Shown: positions 26,102-34,708, numbered from the stretch's first letter. The stretch: DNA of 64,000 nt from Mycolicibacterium rufum (GCF_022374875.2 NZ_CP092427.2:3720001-3784000); one strand, 5' to 3'. The notes: generated by a model from the letters alone, not told the origin. Numbers and translations are program-made.

Positions 26102-27214
26102 TCAGTGGTCGTGCAGGATGACCCCGCGGATGTTGCGCCCGGCGCGCATGTCCTCGTAGCCCTCGTTGACCTCCGCGAGCTTGTACTCGTGGGTGACGGT
26201 CTCGTCGAGCAGCAGCTTGCCCTCGCGGTACAGCGACAGCAGCCGCGGGATGTCCGAGCGCGGGTTGGCCTCGCCGTAAAGGCTTCCCAGCAGCCGCTTC
26301 TGGAACAGCGTGAACATCATCATGCCCAGCGTTGCCTGGTTGTCGGTCATCGAGGACAGGGCCGTCATGACCACGGCGCCGCCCTTGCGGACGATGTTGG
26401 CCGCCTCGTCGAGCATCGAACCCTCGAGCAGGCCGACAGTCAGGATCGCCGAGTCGGCCATCACCCCACGCGTCAGTTCCGCGACGAGCGCGGTCGCCTC
26501 GGGCATCGAGGTGACGAAGTGGGTCGCCCCGAGCTGTAATGCCTTGCCCCGCTTGTCCTCCACGGGCTCGACGACCACGATCTTCTCGGCGCCGGCGATC
26601 CGCGCACCCTGCACCGCGCCACTGCCGATCCCGCCGAAACCGATCACCACCACGGTGTCACCCGGTTGCACGTCGGCGGTGTTGACCGCCGACCCCCACC
26701 CGGTGGTGACGCCGCACCCGAGCAGACATGCCCGGGACAGCGGGAGGTCGTCGTCGATCTTGACGATCGATGCCTCCGGCACGGTGCCGTACTGGGAGAA
26801 CGTGCCGACGAGCGCCATCACGCCGATGTCGTGCCCACGGGTGTGGCGCCGGTAGGTGCCGTCCAACTGGGTGCCGGCCATGATGATCGCGCCCAGGTCG
26901 CACAGGTTCTGGTGACCGGTCGAGCACCAACGGCACCGGCCACAGGCGGGCAGGAACGAGGCGACGACGTGGTCACCCGGCGCCAGACCGGTGACGCCGG
27001 CGCCGACTTCGCGCACGATCCCGGCGCCCTCGTGACCGCCGATCATCGGCAGCGGCACGGGCAGGTCGCCGGTGCGGATGTGCTCGTCGGAATGGCACAG
27101 CCCGGTCGCCTCCCACGACACCAGCACCTCACCGTCACCCGGCGGGTCAAGATCGATTTCTTCGACGGTCCAATCGGATCCGTACTCCCAGAGGATGGCC
27201 GCGTTGGTCTTCAC
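26102..27214 (-). CDS. Zinc-dependent alcohol dehydrogenase (NDMA-dependent type)
   Basis: A 370-residue medium-chain dehydrogenase. Catalytic zinc ligands lie in GLCHSDEHIR and GGHEGAGIV, the structural zinc set is CGRCRWCSTGHQNLC, and the nucleotide motif is VVVIGFGGIGSGAVQ. The sequence style (LWEYGSDWTVEEIDLDPP, ARIAGAEKIVVVEPVEDKR) is that of actinobacterial nicotinoprotein, NDMA-dependent alcohol dehydrogenases. GTG 27214 is the start. No steroid role is known; it converges with fadA6 and is separated from it by the inverted repeat. Confidence 0.87.
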   Translation of the reverse strand: MKTNAAILWEYGSDWTVEEIDLDPPGDGEVLVSWEATGLCHSDEHIRTGDLPVPLPMIGGHEGAGIVREVGAGVTGLAPGDHVVASFLPACGRCRWCSTGHQNLCDLGAIIMAGTQLDGTYRRHTRGHDIGVMALVGTFSQYGTVPEASIVKIDDDLPLSRACLLGCGVTTGWGSAVNTADVQPGDTVVVIGFGGIGSGAVQGARIAGAEKIVVVEPVEDKRGKALQLGATHFVTSMPEATALVAELTRGVMADSAILTVGLLEGSMLDEAANIVRKGGAVVMTALSSMTDNQATLGMMMFTLFQKRLLGSLYGEANPRSDIPRLLSLYREGKLLLDETVTHEYKLAEVNEGYEDMRAGRNIRGVILHDH

Positions 27215-27259
27215 CGGGCCGAGTCTAGGAAGGTGGCCCGGCCGCCGCGGCGGATTCGG

Positions 27260-28006
27260 TCAGGCCGCGGCGAGGGCCAGGCCGGCCAGCGCGATCAGCC
27301 AGCTCGCGAAGCTGCCGACGAGGAAATACTCGGTCACCTCGTCGATGCCGGAGCCGGTCGGGGCACCGCTGTCGGCCGACTCCTTGCGCGCGGCGTTCAG
27401 TTCGGGGAAGCGGATGATGCCCTTGGCCGCGATCACCGCCGAGGCCGCCCCGAACTGACCGCCGAGCCCCAGCCCCACGATGAGCAGCCTCTCCATCGGT
27501 CCCAGCAGCCTGCCACCCTTGAGGCGGTCCGAGGGCTGCGGGACGCCGGCCGGGCGGACGGCCCCGACCGCGCCGAGAATCAGGCGCACCAACTGATTCG
27601 CGGTGACCAGCTGCAGCAACACGATGCCCACGATCATCAGCGCCCGGCCCGGTGGCACCTGGTCCAGCCCGACCCACGGCAGCCAGCGGCCCAACGGCCC
27701 GGCCACCTCGGACGCCCAGCCGCCGAACCCGACCATCAGCGCCGCGCCCACGCCGAACACCGTCAGGGCGCGTCCGTGCCGCGATCCGGTGCGCTCGGCC
27801 GCACCGCCCAGCACCACCCACGCGATCGACAGGATCGCGGCGACCGCCAGCAGCGCGATGTCGCCGCGGTGCCACAGCCCGGCCGACGCGGCGCTCACGA
27901 CGACGGCCAACGGGCCCGCCACGAGGGCGGGCCACTGGTGGGTGCTCAGCTTGCGGCAGATGTCGGCGACGCCGACCGCGATGAGGAAGACAGCCAGGGC
28001 GCTCAT
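27260..28006 (-). CDS. Multi-pass membrane protein coupled to SatD-like gene
   Basis: A 248-residue protein with about six hydrophobic segments, for example ALAVFLIAVGVADI, IALLAVAAILSIAWVVLGG and RALMIVGIVLLQLV. The C-terminal part contains LLGPMERLLIVGLGLGGQF, VIAAKGIIRFPEL and EYFLVGSFASWLIAL. This pattern resembles the DUF3307-type proteins often found beside SatD genes; recognition is from memory, without a search. ATG 28006 overlaps the upstream TGA (ATGA). Earlier starts at 28178 or 28195 lie inside the upstream gene in other frames. Function is unknown, probably a partner or target of the SatD-like protein. Confidence 0.72.
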   Translation of the reverse strand: MSALAVFLIAVGVADICRKLSTHQWPALVAGPLAVVVSAASAGLWHRGDIALLAVAAILSIAWVVLGGAAERTGSRHGRALTVFGVGAALMVGFGGWASEVAGPLGRWLPWVGLDQVPPGRALMIVGIVLLQLVTANQLVRLILGAVGAVRPAGVPQPSDRLKGGRLLGPMERLLIVGLGLGGQFGAASAVIAAKGIIRFPELNAARKESADSGAPTGSGIDEVTEYFLVGSFASWLIALAGLALAAA

Positions 28007-28650
28007 CGGATCTCTCGCAGCTCCATGGCGGCGGTGAGGAGCAGGTCCAGGCCTGCCCTGCCCGCGCGCTGGGACACCGCCGACGCGCTGATGCCCTCCG
28101 CCACCGCCAACTCCTTCTTCGATCGCCCCGCCCGCATCCCGGCCAGGATGCGCAGGGCCCGTTCGTCCAGCGATCCAAGCAGATGGTCCCGACACATCAG
28201 GGCGGCGTTGACGGCGTGCGGGTCGGCACCCTCGCCCGCGCCGTTACGGAACACGGTGCGCACTCGGGCGAGGCCCGGTTGCTGCTGGGCGGCCGCCGTC
28301 CACTCGATGGCCTCCCGGGCGGCCCACCACCCGGGCCCGTCCTGCACCCCCGCCTCGTCGAGTACGGTGACGGCGCCCCAGCCGATGCCGAAGCGGACGT
28401 CGATGTCGGGCGCCAGGGCCAGCCGGATCGTCAGCGCCGCGTCGATCGCCAGCCCGACGGTGCGATAGGCGCCCTGGAACTCGTCGCCGACCGTGATGGC
28501 GGGCGGGTCGGCGGCGTCCTCGGCGACGGTCGCCAGGGCCGCGGTCAGCCGGCGGTGCAGTCCGCGCCGGTCGGCGAACGCGCGAGAGCCCACGACGTCG
28601 CCGATCAGCGTCGCCCGCAGTGTTGAAGTCGAGAGCTTCACTCGAGCCAT
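28003..28650 (-). CDS. SatD-like protein with C-terminal helix-turn-helix
   Basis: A 215-residue protein with two parts. Residues about 12-115 show a pattern like class III nucleotidyl cyclases: ATLIGDVVGSRAF at the first strand, AITVGDEFQGAYRTVGLAID, and DVRFGIGWGAV. Residues about 165-205 look like a helix-turn-helix (GRSKKELAVAEGISASAVSQ). I assign it to the SatD family; enzyme activity is not established. ATG 28650 lies 6 nt after a TATAGT -10 hexamer (28662-28657 on this strand), implying a leaderless mRNA. Three palindromes span this promoter and the first codons, so it probably represses itself. GTG 28641 is an alternative start. Confidence 0.78.
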   Translation of the reverse strand: MARVKLSTSTLRATLIGDVVGSRAFADRRGLHRRLTAALATVAEDAADPPAITVGDEFQGAYRTVGLAIDAALTIRLALAPDIDVRFGIGWGAVTVLDEAGVQDGPGWWAAREAIEWTAAAQQQPGLARVRTVFRNGAGEGADPHAVNAALMCRDHLLGSLDERALRILAGMRAGRSKKELAVAEGISASAVSQRAGRAGLDLLLTAAMELREIR

Positions 28651-28696
28651 ATGAAGACTATAGCTTCATTTTGTGGCAATGAAGAGAAAAGCTTCA
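28624..28696. promoter_or_regulatory. Three phased 17-bp palindromes over the satD-like promoter
   Basis: TGAAG-N6-GCTTCA occurs at 28624-28640, 28652-28668 and 28680-28696. The spacing is exactly 28 bp each time. The spacer bases differ (TCGAGA, ACTATA, AGAAAA), so the arms are conserved and the array is not a simple duplication. The middle copy contains the -10 hexamer, the outer ones cover the -35 region and codons 4-9. It is a strong candidate for a cooperative operator. Confidence 0.85.
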
Positions 28697-28790
28697 CCGG
28701 GTCCATCCGTGAGGGATTTCCCCTATTGCCCGGCCGATGGGGCGCCGATGATTATGGTGCCTAAGTATCGGGCGGGGGAGGTTCGTCGTG

Positions 28791-31172
28791 ATGTTCGGCA
28801 AGCATGTGGGTCGGGTGGGCGCGTTGGCTGTGGCGCTGGGCATCGGTTCGGCGGTGGTGGCGATGCCCGGGGTGGCGTGGGCGGAGCCCGACACCAGCAG
28901 CTCCCCGGCTGTCGTGCACGACTCGGGTGACTCTTCCCGGGGACAGACTCCGCGCACCCACAAGCGGACACGCCCGACGGCCACCGCGGAAAGCTCCGGA
29001 TCGAGTGAGCGCTCGTCGGAGGGGGCGGACGCCGCGTCGACCCCGGCAGCGAAACGCCGCTCCCGCAGCAGCGAGCATGCCGAGAAGGCCGACGACGGTG
29101 CAGCACAGGCAGATAGCGGTGGTCGCACCATCACGCGACAGCACGAGGACCGCGACGGCGACACGCCGGATGAGCCTGCCGCACCGGGTGTCGTCGACAC
29201 CGACGCCGTCGGTGTCGTCCCGCCCGCGCTCGAGCGCCCGACGCTCCTCAAAGCGCTCTTCGCCCCGCGCGCCACCTCTCATCACCCCGACCCCGTCCCG
29301 GAACCGTCCAGCGCATCCCCGTTGCTGTGGACGATGCTGGCGGCCGCGCGGCGGCAGGTCGGGGAACTTCGCGATGCTGCCGCCGCCACGCCCGTCACCG
29401 CCACCAGTAGTGAGGTGGCGGCGGAGCAGAGCGGCTCGTCCACGCCGGGGTTGGCGACGCAACCGGTGGTCGTCGGCGCAGACGGCACCCTCTATCAGGT
29501 CACCGTGGACGCCAACGCCACCACCGGGATGCTCGCCGGTGGCACCCGCGTCAGCATCGTCGGCCCCGACGGCGAGGTGCTCAAGACGCGCGCTCTCTTC
29601 GGCGCCCCGAGCGAGGGGTCGAACGCAGTCGCGCGCGATGACGGCAGCCTGCTGATCACCACCTACAGCCGCCTGCTCAACCGCACCTTCGTGTCGGTGA
29701 TCAACCCCAACGGACTGGTCCGTCAGGTCGGCTCGGCCAGCGGCAACGTGCAGTCACCCATCTCGATCGCGGCCGACGGCACCGCCTACGTCCAGACCCT
29801 GGTGAATCCGTCATTCGGTCTGGGCTACAAACTGATTCGCATTTCCGCCCACAACACCACGCGGGTGTATTCGGCGACGGTCTCCTCGTATCCCCCAGTC
29901 GTCGCACCCGACGGCAGCGCCTACCTGGTCTCCCAGAACCTCCTGACCGACAACGTCGTGCTGATGGCGATCGGTCCGGGCGGGGCGCTGCGCAGGACCG
30001 CCCCGCGGTCCGACCTGCAGGTGGTAGGGCAGCCGGTGATCGGCAGCGACGGCCGGGCCTACTGGGCGGTGACCTACGACATCACCGAGGACGGCGCCGA
30101 CCGCCACCGCGTCACCGACGTCTACACCTTCACGGGCAACCGGAGCACCCTTCGGCACATCGACGGCGACGTCTCCAACTACAACCTCATCCCGTCCGGC
30201 GACGGGGTGTACGTCCCCGTCTACGACAACGCCGCGGGAACGACCGTCATCGCGCGGATCAGCGCCGCCGCGATCGACCTGTCGGAACCTGTGAGCGGCT
30301 ACCTGGTCAACGCCATCGACGTCACCCCGGACGGCACGGTGTACGGGTCGGTGTACGACTATGTCGCCAAGACCTACAAGGTCGCCGTGTACCGGCCGGA
30401 CGGCAGCGTCACCGAGACCGCTATCGCCGGTGACATCGTGGCGCCCGACTATCCGCGGCCGCCGACCGAACGATTCCCGACGCCCAATCCGGACAACACC
30501 GGTTACGTCGCGTACACCTCCGGCGGGCACTCCTATCTCGCCGTGTTGTCCTCCGACGGGGCGATCGTCCGCACGGTGACCCTGCCTGACGGGACGAGAG
30601 CCAGCCGCCCGGCGAGCTTCGATCCGGACGGGAACGCCTACCAGGTCGTCGAAACCCCAGGAAGCGACGATCACGCCGTGTCCGTGGTATCGGCGTCAAC
30701 CGGCGCGGTGATCGCAACCCTGCCGGGTTCGCTTGTCTCAGGACACGATTCGCTGCAGTTCGGTCCGGACGGCACCGGATACCTCGTCACGGCCGAACGC
30801 GGCGCCACCACGCCGAGCTCGGTCTACCACATCGTGTCGTTCGACAGCACGGGCACTGTGCTCACCACTCTCGACGTCACCGGATTCCTGGACCGCAATC
30901 CCGTCGACTACCGGTCGCAGGGGTACTACGACGAACCGCTGACGTTCGGTCCGGACGGCACCGCCTACGCCAGCGTCAGCGTGTTCTCCGCCGACGAGGA
31001 CGGCGGCGTCTATGCGCTGACGCCTGCCGGAGCGACAAGGATCCTTGCTGTCAACGACCCGAAGACCAGCCTCATGCCGGTGGTCGTCGACAGCACGGGC
31101 ACACCGTATGTGACCGTGACCCGGCAGGACGGCGACAGCTACGTCACGACGGTGGTGCCGCTCACTGCGTGA
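28791..31172 (+). CDS. Secreted repeat protein, propeller-like
   Basis: A 793-residue exported protein. Residues 1-31 form a signal peptide ending in AWA before EPDTSSS. Residues about 35-200 are Ser/Asp/Arg-rich and likely disordered. From about residue 220 to the end there are around nine copies of a motif such as VVGADGTLYQVTVD, FGPDGTGYLVTAE and FGPDGTAYASVSV, spaced roughly 50-80 residues; this is the blade pattern of beta-propellers. There are no recognised catalytic residues. GGGGGAGG lies 9 bases before ATG 28791 (GTG 28788 is possible). It overlaps the convergent ipdC by 11 bp. Confidence 0.7.
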   Translation: MFGKHVGRVGALAVALGIGSAVVAMPGVAWAEPDTSSSPAVVHDSGDSSRGQTPRTHKRTRPTATAESSGSSERSSEGADAASTPAAKRRSRSSEHAEKADDGAAQADSGGRTITRQHEDRDGDTPDEPAAPGVVDTDAVGVVPPALERPTLLKALFAPRATSHHPDPVPEPSSASPLLWTMLAAARRQVGELRDAAAATPVTATSSEVAAEQSGSSTPGLATQPVVVGADGTLYQVTVDANATTGMLAGGTRVSIVGPDGEVLKTRALFGAPSEGSNAVARDDGSLLITTYSRLLNRTFVSVINPNGLVRQVGSASGNVQSPISIAADGTAYVQTLVNPSFGLGYKLIRISAHNTTRVYSATVSSYPPVVAPDGSAYLVSQNLLTDNVVLMAIGPGGALRRTAPRSDLQVVGQPVIGSDGRAYWAVTYDITEDGADRHRVTDVYTFTGNRSTLRHIDGDVSNYNLIPSGDGVYVPVYDNAAGTTVIARISAAAIDLSEPVSGYLVNAIDVTPDGTVYGSVYDYVAKTYKVAVYRPDGSVTETAIAGDIVAPDYPRPPTERFPTPNPDNTGYVAYTSGGHSYLAVLSSDGAIVRTVTLPDGTRASRPASFDPDGNAYQVVETPGSDDHAVSVVSASTGAVIATLPGSLVSGHDSLQFGPDGTGYLVTAERGATTPSSVYHIVSFDSTGTVLTTLDVTGFLDRNPVDYRSQGYYDEPLTFGPDGTAYASVSVFSADEDGGVYALTPAGATRILAVNDPKTSLMPVVVDSTGTPYVTVTRQDGDSYVTTVVPLTA

Positions 31173-32235
31173 TGTGGCCGGTTGCCGACTGCAGATGTTC
31201 GATCGCCTCGGCGACGATCGCGGGAACCAGTTCCGCGCACGACGGTAGGTCGTCGAGGATGCCGGCGACCTGACCGGAGGCGAGCACGCCGGCATCGGTG
31301 TTGCCCTCCACCAGACCGGCTTTCAACAGCATGGGGGTGTTGGCCGCCATCACGACCTGCGACCAGGTCAGGTCCTTGCCGTGTCGCATCGCCATCCCGT
31401 CGCGGATCATCGATCGCCACGTCATGCCGGACATCTTCTTGAACTTCTGCGCATTCGTCACCGCCGCGGCGAGGCCGCGCACCGGCGATCCGCTCTCCAG
31501 CTTCTCGACCAGGCCGGTGCGCAGCACCCGGTGCGGCATCCCGTCGACCCGGGTGGAGACCACGGTGCCGTCGAGTGCGGCCTGCAGGTAGCGCTGCTTC
31601 ACCGCGTCCGGCACCGTCGAATCCGACGTCAGCAGGAAGCGTGTCCCCATCGCCACGCCGGCGGCGCCGTAGGACAGCGCGGCCGCGAGACCCCGGCCGT
31701 CGAAGAACCCGCCCGCGGCGATCACCGGCATGCCGGTGTCCGCGACCGCGTCGAGCACCGACGGCAGCAGCAGCGTCGTGGCGATCGGGCCGGTGTGACC
31801 GCCGCCCTCGCCGCCCTGCACGATCACCGCGTCGGCGCCCCAGCCGGCGACCTTCTTCGCGTGCTTGGCCAGACCCACCGACGGGATCACCACCACGCCG
31901 GCGTCTTTGAGCCTGGCGATCAGGTCGGGCTTGGGGGCCAGGGCGAAGGAGGCGACCTTGACTCCTTCGCGGATCAGGAGGTCGACGCGGTCGTTCGCGT
32001 CGCCGGCGTCGGCACGGATGTTGATGCCGAAGGGTTTGTCGGTCGCGGCCTTGACCTTGCCCACGGCGGTCGCCAGTTCCTCGAGCGTCATGGTGGCCGA
32101 GGCGAGAATGCCCAGGCCGCCCGCGTTCGACGTCGCCGACACCAGCCGGGCGCCGGCCACCCAGCCCATGCCGGTCTGCACGACCGGGTGCTCGATGCCG
32201 ACGAGCTCCGTCAGGGGAGTGCGCAGTCGGGTCAC
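31162..32235 (-). CDS. ipdC: IpdC, FMN-dependent enzyme of C/D-ring degradation
   Basis: A 357-residue TIM-barrel protein of the nitronate monooxygenase/enoyl reductase type. Motifs are VVQTGMGWVAGARLVSATSN at the FMN end, DAVIVQGGEGGGHTG and PVIAAGGFFDGRGLAAAL for phosphate binding. By position after ipdAB it is the Rv3553 homologue IpdC, which acts on an indane-dione CoA intermediate before ring D opening. Its start overlaps the ipdB stop by 4 bp. In M. tuberculosis a ferredoxin gene (fdxB) follows; here a secreted protein gene converges instead. Confidence 0.88.
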   Translation of the reverse strand: MTRLRTPLTELVGIEHPVVQTGMGWVAGARLVSATSNAGGLGILASATMTLEELATAVGKVKAATDKPFGINIRADAGDANDRVDLLIREGVKVASFALAPKPDLIARLKDAGVVVIPSVGLAKHAKKVAGWGADAVIVQGGEGGGHTGPIATTLLLPSVLDAVADTGMPVIAAGGFFDGRGLAAALSYGAAGVAMGTRFLLTSDSTVPDAVKQRYLQAALDGTVVSTRVDGMPHRVLRTGLVEKLESGSPVRGLAAAVTNAQKFKKMSGMTWRSMIRDGMAMRHGKDLTWSQVVMAANTPMLLKAGLVEGNTDAGVLASGQVAGILDDLPSCAELVPAIVAEAIEHLQSATGHITQ

Positions 32236-32978
32236 TTGACTTCCTTGTCGCGCAGTGACTTCGGGTCGATCACCTCACGAAGGATCCGCAGCTCCTCGGC
32301 GTCGGGCAATCGGGTGGTGTCGGCCTCGCCGAGGCCGTGCACCTCGAAGGCCGTGTTCTCGGCGACCTGCTCGGGCTCGATTCCCGGATGCAGGGACACC
32401 GCCCGCATCTGGTGGTCGGGCCCGTTGAAGTCGAACACGCCGAGGTTGGTGACGACGCGGAAGACGTTGACGAAGCGGTAGGCGGGGTTGTCGGGATCCA
32501 CTTTGTCCCAGCCGATCCCGGAGACCACGTCGACGGAGTCGCCGAACACGCGGGTGGAGTGGTTGCCCACCCAGTAGCTGGTGGCGTGGTTGATCGTGTT
32601 GCCCGGTGCGCCGCGCACCCCGAACATCTGCCGGGTCGGGTGCTGCAGGGGTCCGAACGCCGACAGGTTCTGATTGCCGTACCGGTCGATCTGGTTGGCG
32701 CCCATCACCACATGGCGCCGGCCCCAGGCGAGCGTCTCGAAGACCCGGCCGAACGGCATCCAGCCCTCGATGGCGGCGGCCGCCCCGATGGCGGGCGTGT
32801 CGGCGATCAGCCGGGCTTCGCCGTCGGTGAGCAGGATGTCGGGGGAGAAGGTCAGCCGCGCGAGTCGGGCGCCGATGGACACGATCGTGGTCATCGGGCT
32901 GACCATGATCTCGCCTGCGTCGCGGAACAATTCGGCGCAGGCGACGGCGCACACCTCGGCGCGGGTAGCGAAGATCAT
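32232..32978 (-). CDS. ipdB: IpdB, beta subunit of ring C hydrolase
   Basis: A 248-residue class I CoA-transferase-like subunit. With IpdA it hydrolytically opens ring C of COCHEA-CoA. The fold segments include AIEGWMPFGRVFETLAWGRR and MGANQIDRYGNQNLSAFGP. ATG 32978 overlaps the ipdA stop by 4 bp, as usual for subunit pairs. It belongs to the echA20-ipdA-ipdB-ipdC operon under the KstR2 operator at 34680-34693. Confidence 0.93.
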   Translation of the reverse strand: MIFATRAEVCAVACAELFRDAGEIMVSPMTTIVSIGARLARLTFSPDILLTDGEARLIADTPAIGAAAAIEGWMPFGRVFETLAWGRRHVVMGANQIDRYGNQNLSAFGPLQHPTRQMFGVRGAPGNTINHATSYWVGNHSTRVFGDSVDVVSGIGWDKVDPDNPAYRFVNVFRVVTNLGVFDFNGPDHQMRAVSLHPGIEPEQVAENTAFEVHGLGEADTTRLPDAEELRILREVIDPKSLRDKEVK

Positions 32979-33865
32979 GCTCGGCCCTCCTCGGTGGACT
33001 CCGTGAACTTCCGCACTGCCGCCTGATAGTCGGCCTCGCTGCCGGACAGGTACGTGTCGACGAACGTCGACCAGGTCTCGTCGGACCCGGCGGCCTCGGC
33101 GTAGTGCCGCTGGAACTTCTCGTCACGCCGGTAGTCGGGTTCGGCGGTGGTGAAGTGCGCGCCGCCGGGCGCCTCGACGACGGTGTCCACCATCATCCGA
33201 TTGATCAGCAGCGCCTGCGGCGGAACGGATTTCACGAGCTCCTCGGTAGGCACCACCTTCTCCACCGACAGGTAGCGGCGCTGCGCCGACATCAGGAACA
33301 GATCGTCGAAGTACGGGTCGATCCCGGTGTAGGCGGCGTTGCCCTGGGCGTCGCCGACGTTCATGTGCACGAACGCCGCGTCCAGGTTGAGCGCGGGCAT
33401 CGCGATCAGCTCTTCATAGCCCGAACCGGTCGGGTACGGCGAACGCACGGTCTTGAGCTCGTCGCCCCAGAACGCGCGCACATCGCTGCCCAGTCCGGCC
33501 CGGATCGGCAGGAACGGCAGCCGTTGGGCGGCGGCCTGCAGTCCGCAGCGCAGCATGCCCTCGTCCATCTCGCGCGCCTCGATCGCCCCGGAGGTGCGCG
33601 CCTTCGCGAACCACGGGTCGTAGAACGGCGGCGAGTCCAGCGATACGAAGCCGTAGTACACCCGCTTGACCTTGCCGGCCGAGCACAGCAGGCCGATGTC
33701 GGGACCGCCGTAGGCGACGACCGTCAGGTCGGTGACGTCGGTGCGCAACAGCGCGCGGACGAACGCCATCGGCTTGCGCCGAGATCCCCAGCCGCCGATA
33801 CCGATCGTCATGCCGCTCTCGACCCCGGCGACGGCCTCGTCGAGAGTCGTTCTCTTGTCTGACAC
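32975..33865 (-). CDS. ipdA: IpdA, alpha subunit of ring C hydrolase
   Basis: A 296-residue class I CoA-transferase-like subunit. The GIGGWGSRRKPMAFVRALLR segment is the conserved N-terminal glycine loop. An acidic cluster IEAREMDEGM near residue 100 probably holds the catalytic glutamate described for IpdA, but I did not align it. GTG 33865 is the start; echA20 lies 34 bp upstream. Lacking CoA-transferase activity is a known feature of IpdAB as a hydrolase. Confidence 0.94.
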   Translation of the reverse strand: MSDKRTTLDEAVAGVESGMTIGIGGWGSRRKPMAFVRALLRTDVTDLTVVAYGGPDIGLLCSAGKVKRVYYGFVSLDSPPFYDPWFAKARTSGAIEAREMDEGMLRCGLQAAAQRLPFLPIRAGLGSDVRAFWGDELKTVRSPYPTGSGYEELIAMPALNLDAAFVHMNVGDAQGNAAYTGIDPYFDDLFLMSAQRRYLSVEKVVPTEELVKSVPPQALLINRMMVDTVVEAPGGAHFTTAEPDYRRDEKFQRHYAEAAGSDETWSTFVDTYLSGSEADYQAAVRKFTESTEEGRA

Positions 33866-33899
33866 TATTCCCCAGCTCGCTTCGCTCGTGCCCGCCGAA

Positions 33900-34655
33900 T
33901 CATTTGGCTCCCTTGTCCGTTCCCGCGAACGCGTCGCGGTGTTCGTCGGAGACGCCGGCGAGGTTCAGTTCGAAGGTGAACCCCTGCTCCATCCGGTAGC
34001 GCGCGTTGACCGGCTGGATGTCGATGAAGTTCAGCGCCTCCTTGGCCGCGCGGATCACCCGGGTGTCTTTGGCCGCGATGTCACGCGCCACCCGCAAGGC
34101 GGCCTCGTCGAGATCCGCACGGGGGACCACCTCGTGAACCGATCCGAAGTGGTGCAGCGTCTCGGCGTCGACCGTCGCCGCCGTGAAGAACAGCCGGCGC
34201 ATCATGTGTTGCGGCACAAGGCGGGACAGGTGCGTCGCCGCGCCGAGCGCGCCGCGCTCGACCTCGGGGAGCCCGAACTTCGCGTCGTCGGAGGCGACGA
34301 TGACGTCGGCATTGCCGACGAGCCCGATGCCGCCGCCGACGCAGAACCCGTTGACCGCCGCGACCACCGGCACCGCGCATTCGTACACCGCGCGGAACGC
34401 CTCGAAGCAGCCCCGGTTCGCGTCGATCAGCGCGGTGAAGCCCTCGGTCTTCTGCATCTCCTTGATGTCGACGCCGGCGTTGAAGCCGCGTCCCTCGGCG
34501 CGCAGGATCACCACGTGCGTACTGAGGTCACGGCCCGCCGCGGTGATCGCGTCGGCGAGTTCGAACCAGCCGCGCGACGGAATCGCGTTGACGGGTGGGT
34601 AGTCGACGGTGACCGAGACGATTCCCGGCTCCACCGTCGCGGTGGTGATCGGCAT
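33900..34655 (-). CDS. echA20: EchA20, crotonase-family ring D hydrolase
   Basis: A 251-residue enoyl-CoA hydratase/isomerase family protein. EchA20 opens ring D of the HIEC-CoA intermediate. The oxyanion-hole parts are EGRGFNAGVDIKEMQ and VNGFCVGGGIGLVGNADVIV, followed by FGLPEVERGALGAATHL. AGGAG lies 7 bases before ATG 34655, so this is preferred to TTG 34661. It is the first gene of the minus-strand operon, and its start is 25 bp from the KstR2 operator. Confidence 0.93.
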   Translation of the reverse strand: MPITTATVEPGIVSVTVDYPPVNAIPSRGWFELADAITAAGRDLSTHVVILRAEGRGFNAGVDIKEMQKTEGFTALIDANRGCFEAFRAVYECAVPVVAAVNGFCVGGGIGLVGNADVIVASDDAKFGLPEVERGALGAATHLSRLVPQHMMRRLFFTAATVDAETLHHFGSVHEVVPRADLDEAALRVARDIAAKDTRVIRAAKEALNFIDIQPVNARYRMEQGFTFELNLAGVSDEHRDAFAGTDKGAK

Positions 34656-34679
34656 GCGCAACTCCTGGGTGGCTACCTA

Positions 34680-34693
34680 AGCAAGCACTTGCT
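34680..34693. promoter_or_regulatory. KstR2 operator between echA20 and SDR gene
   Basis: AGCAAGCACTTGCT fits the KstR2 motif AnCAAGnnCTTGnT completely and is itself nearly a perfect palindrome. A TACGCT hexamer (34697-34702) lies 6 nt before the GTG at 34709, the same layout as at 22285-22315. It should control both divergent operons. Confidence 0.93.
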
Positions 34694-34708
34694 TGGTACG
34701 CTAGCACA

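Noticed and set aside
28673-28930. Short plus-strand frame starting within the palindrome array
   Set aside because: It overlaps the signal peptide region of the secreted protein in another frame and the operator array; no ribosome site.
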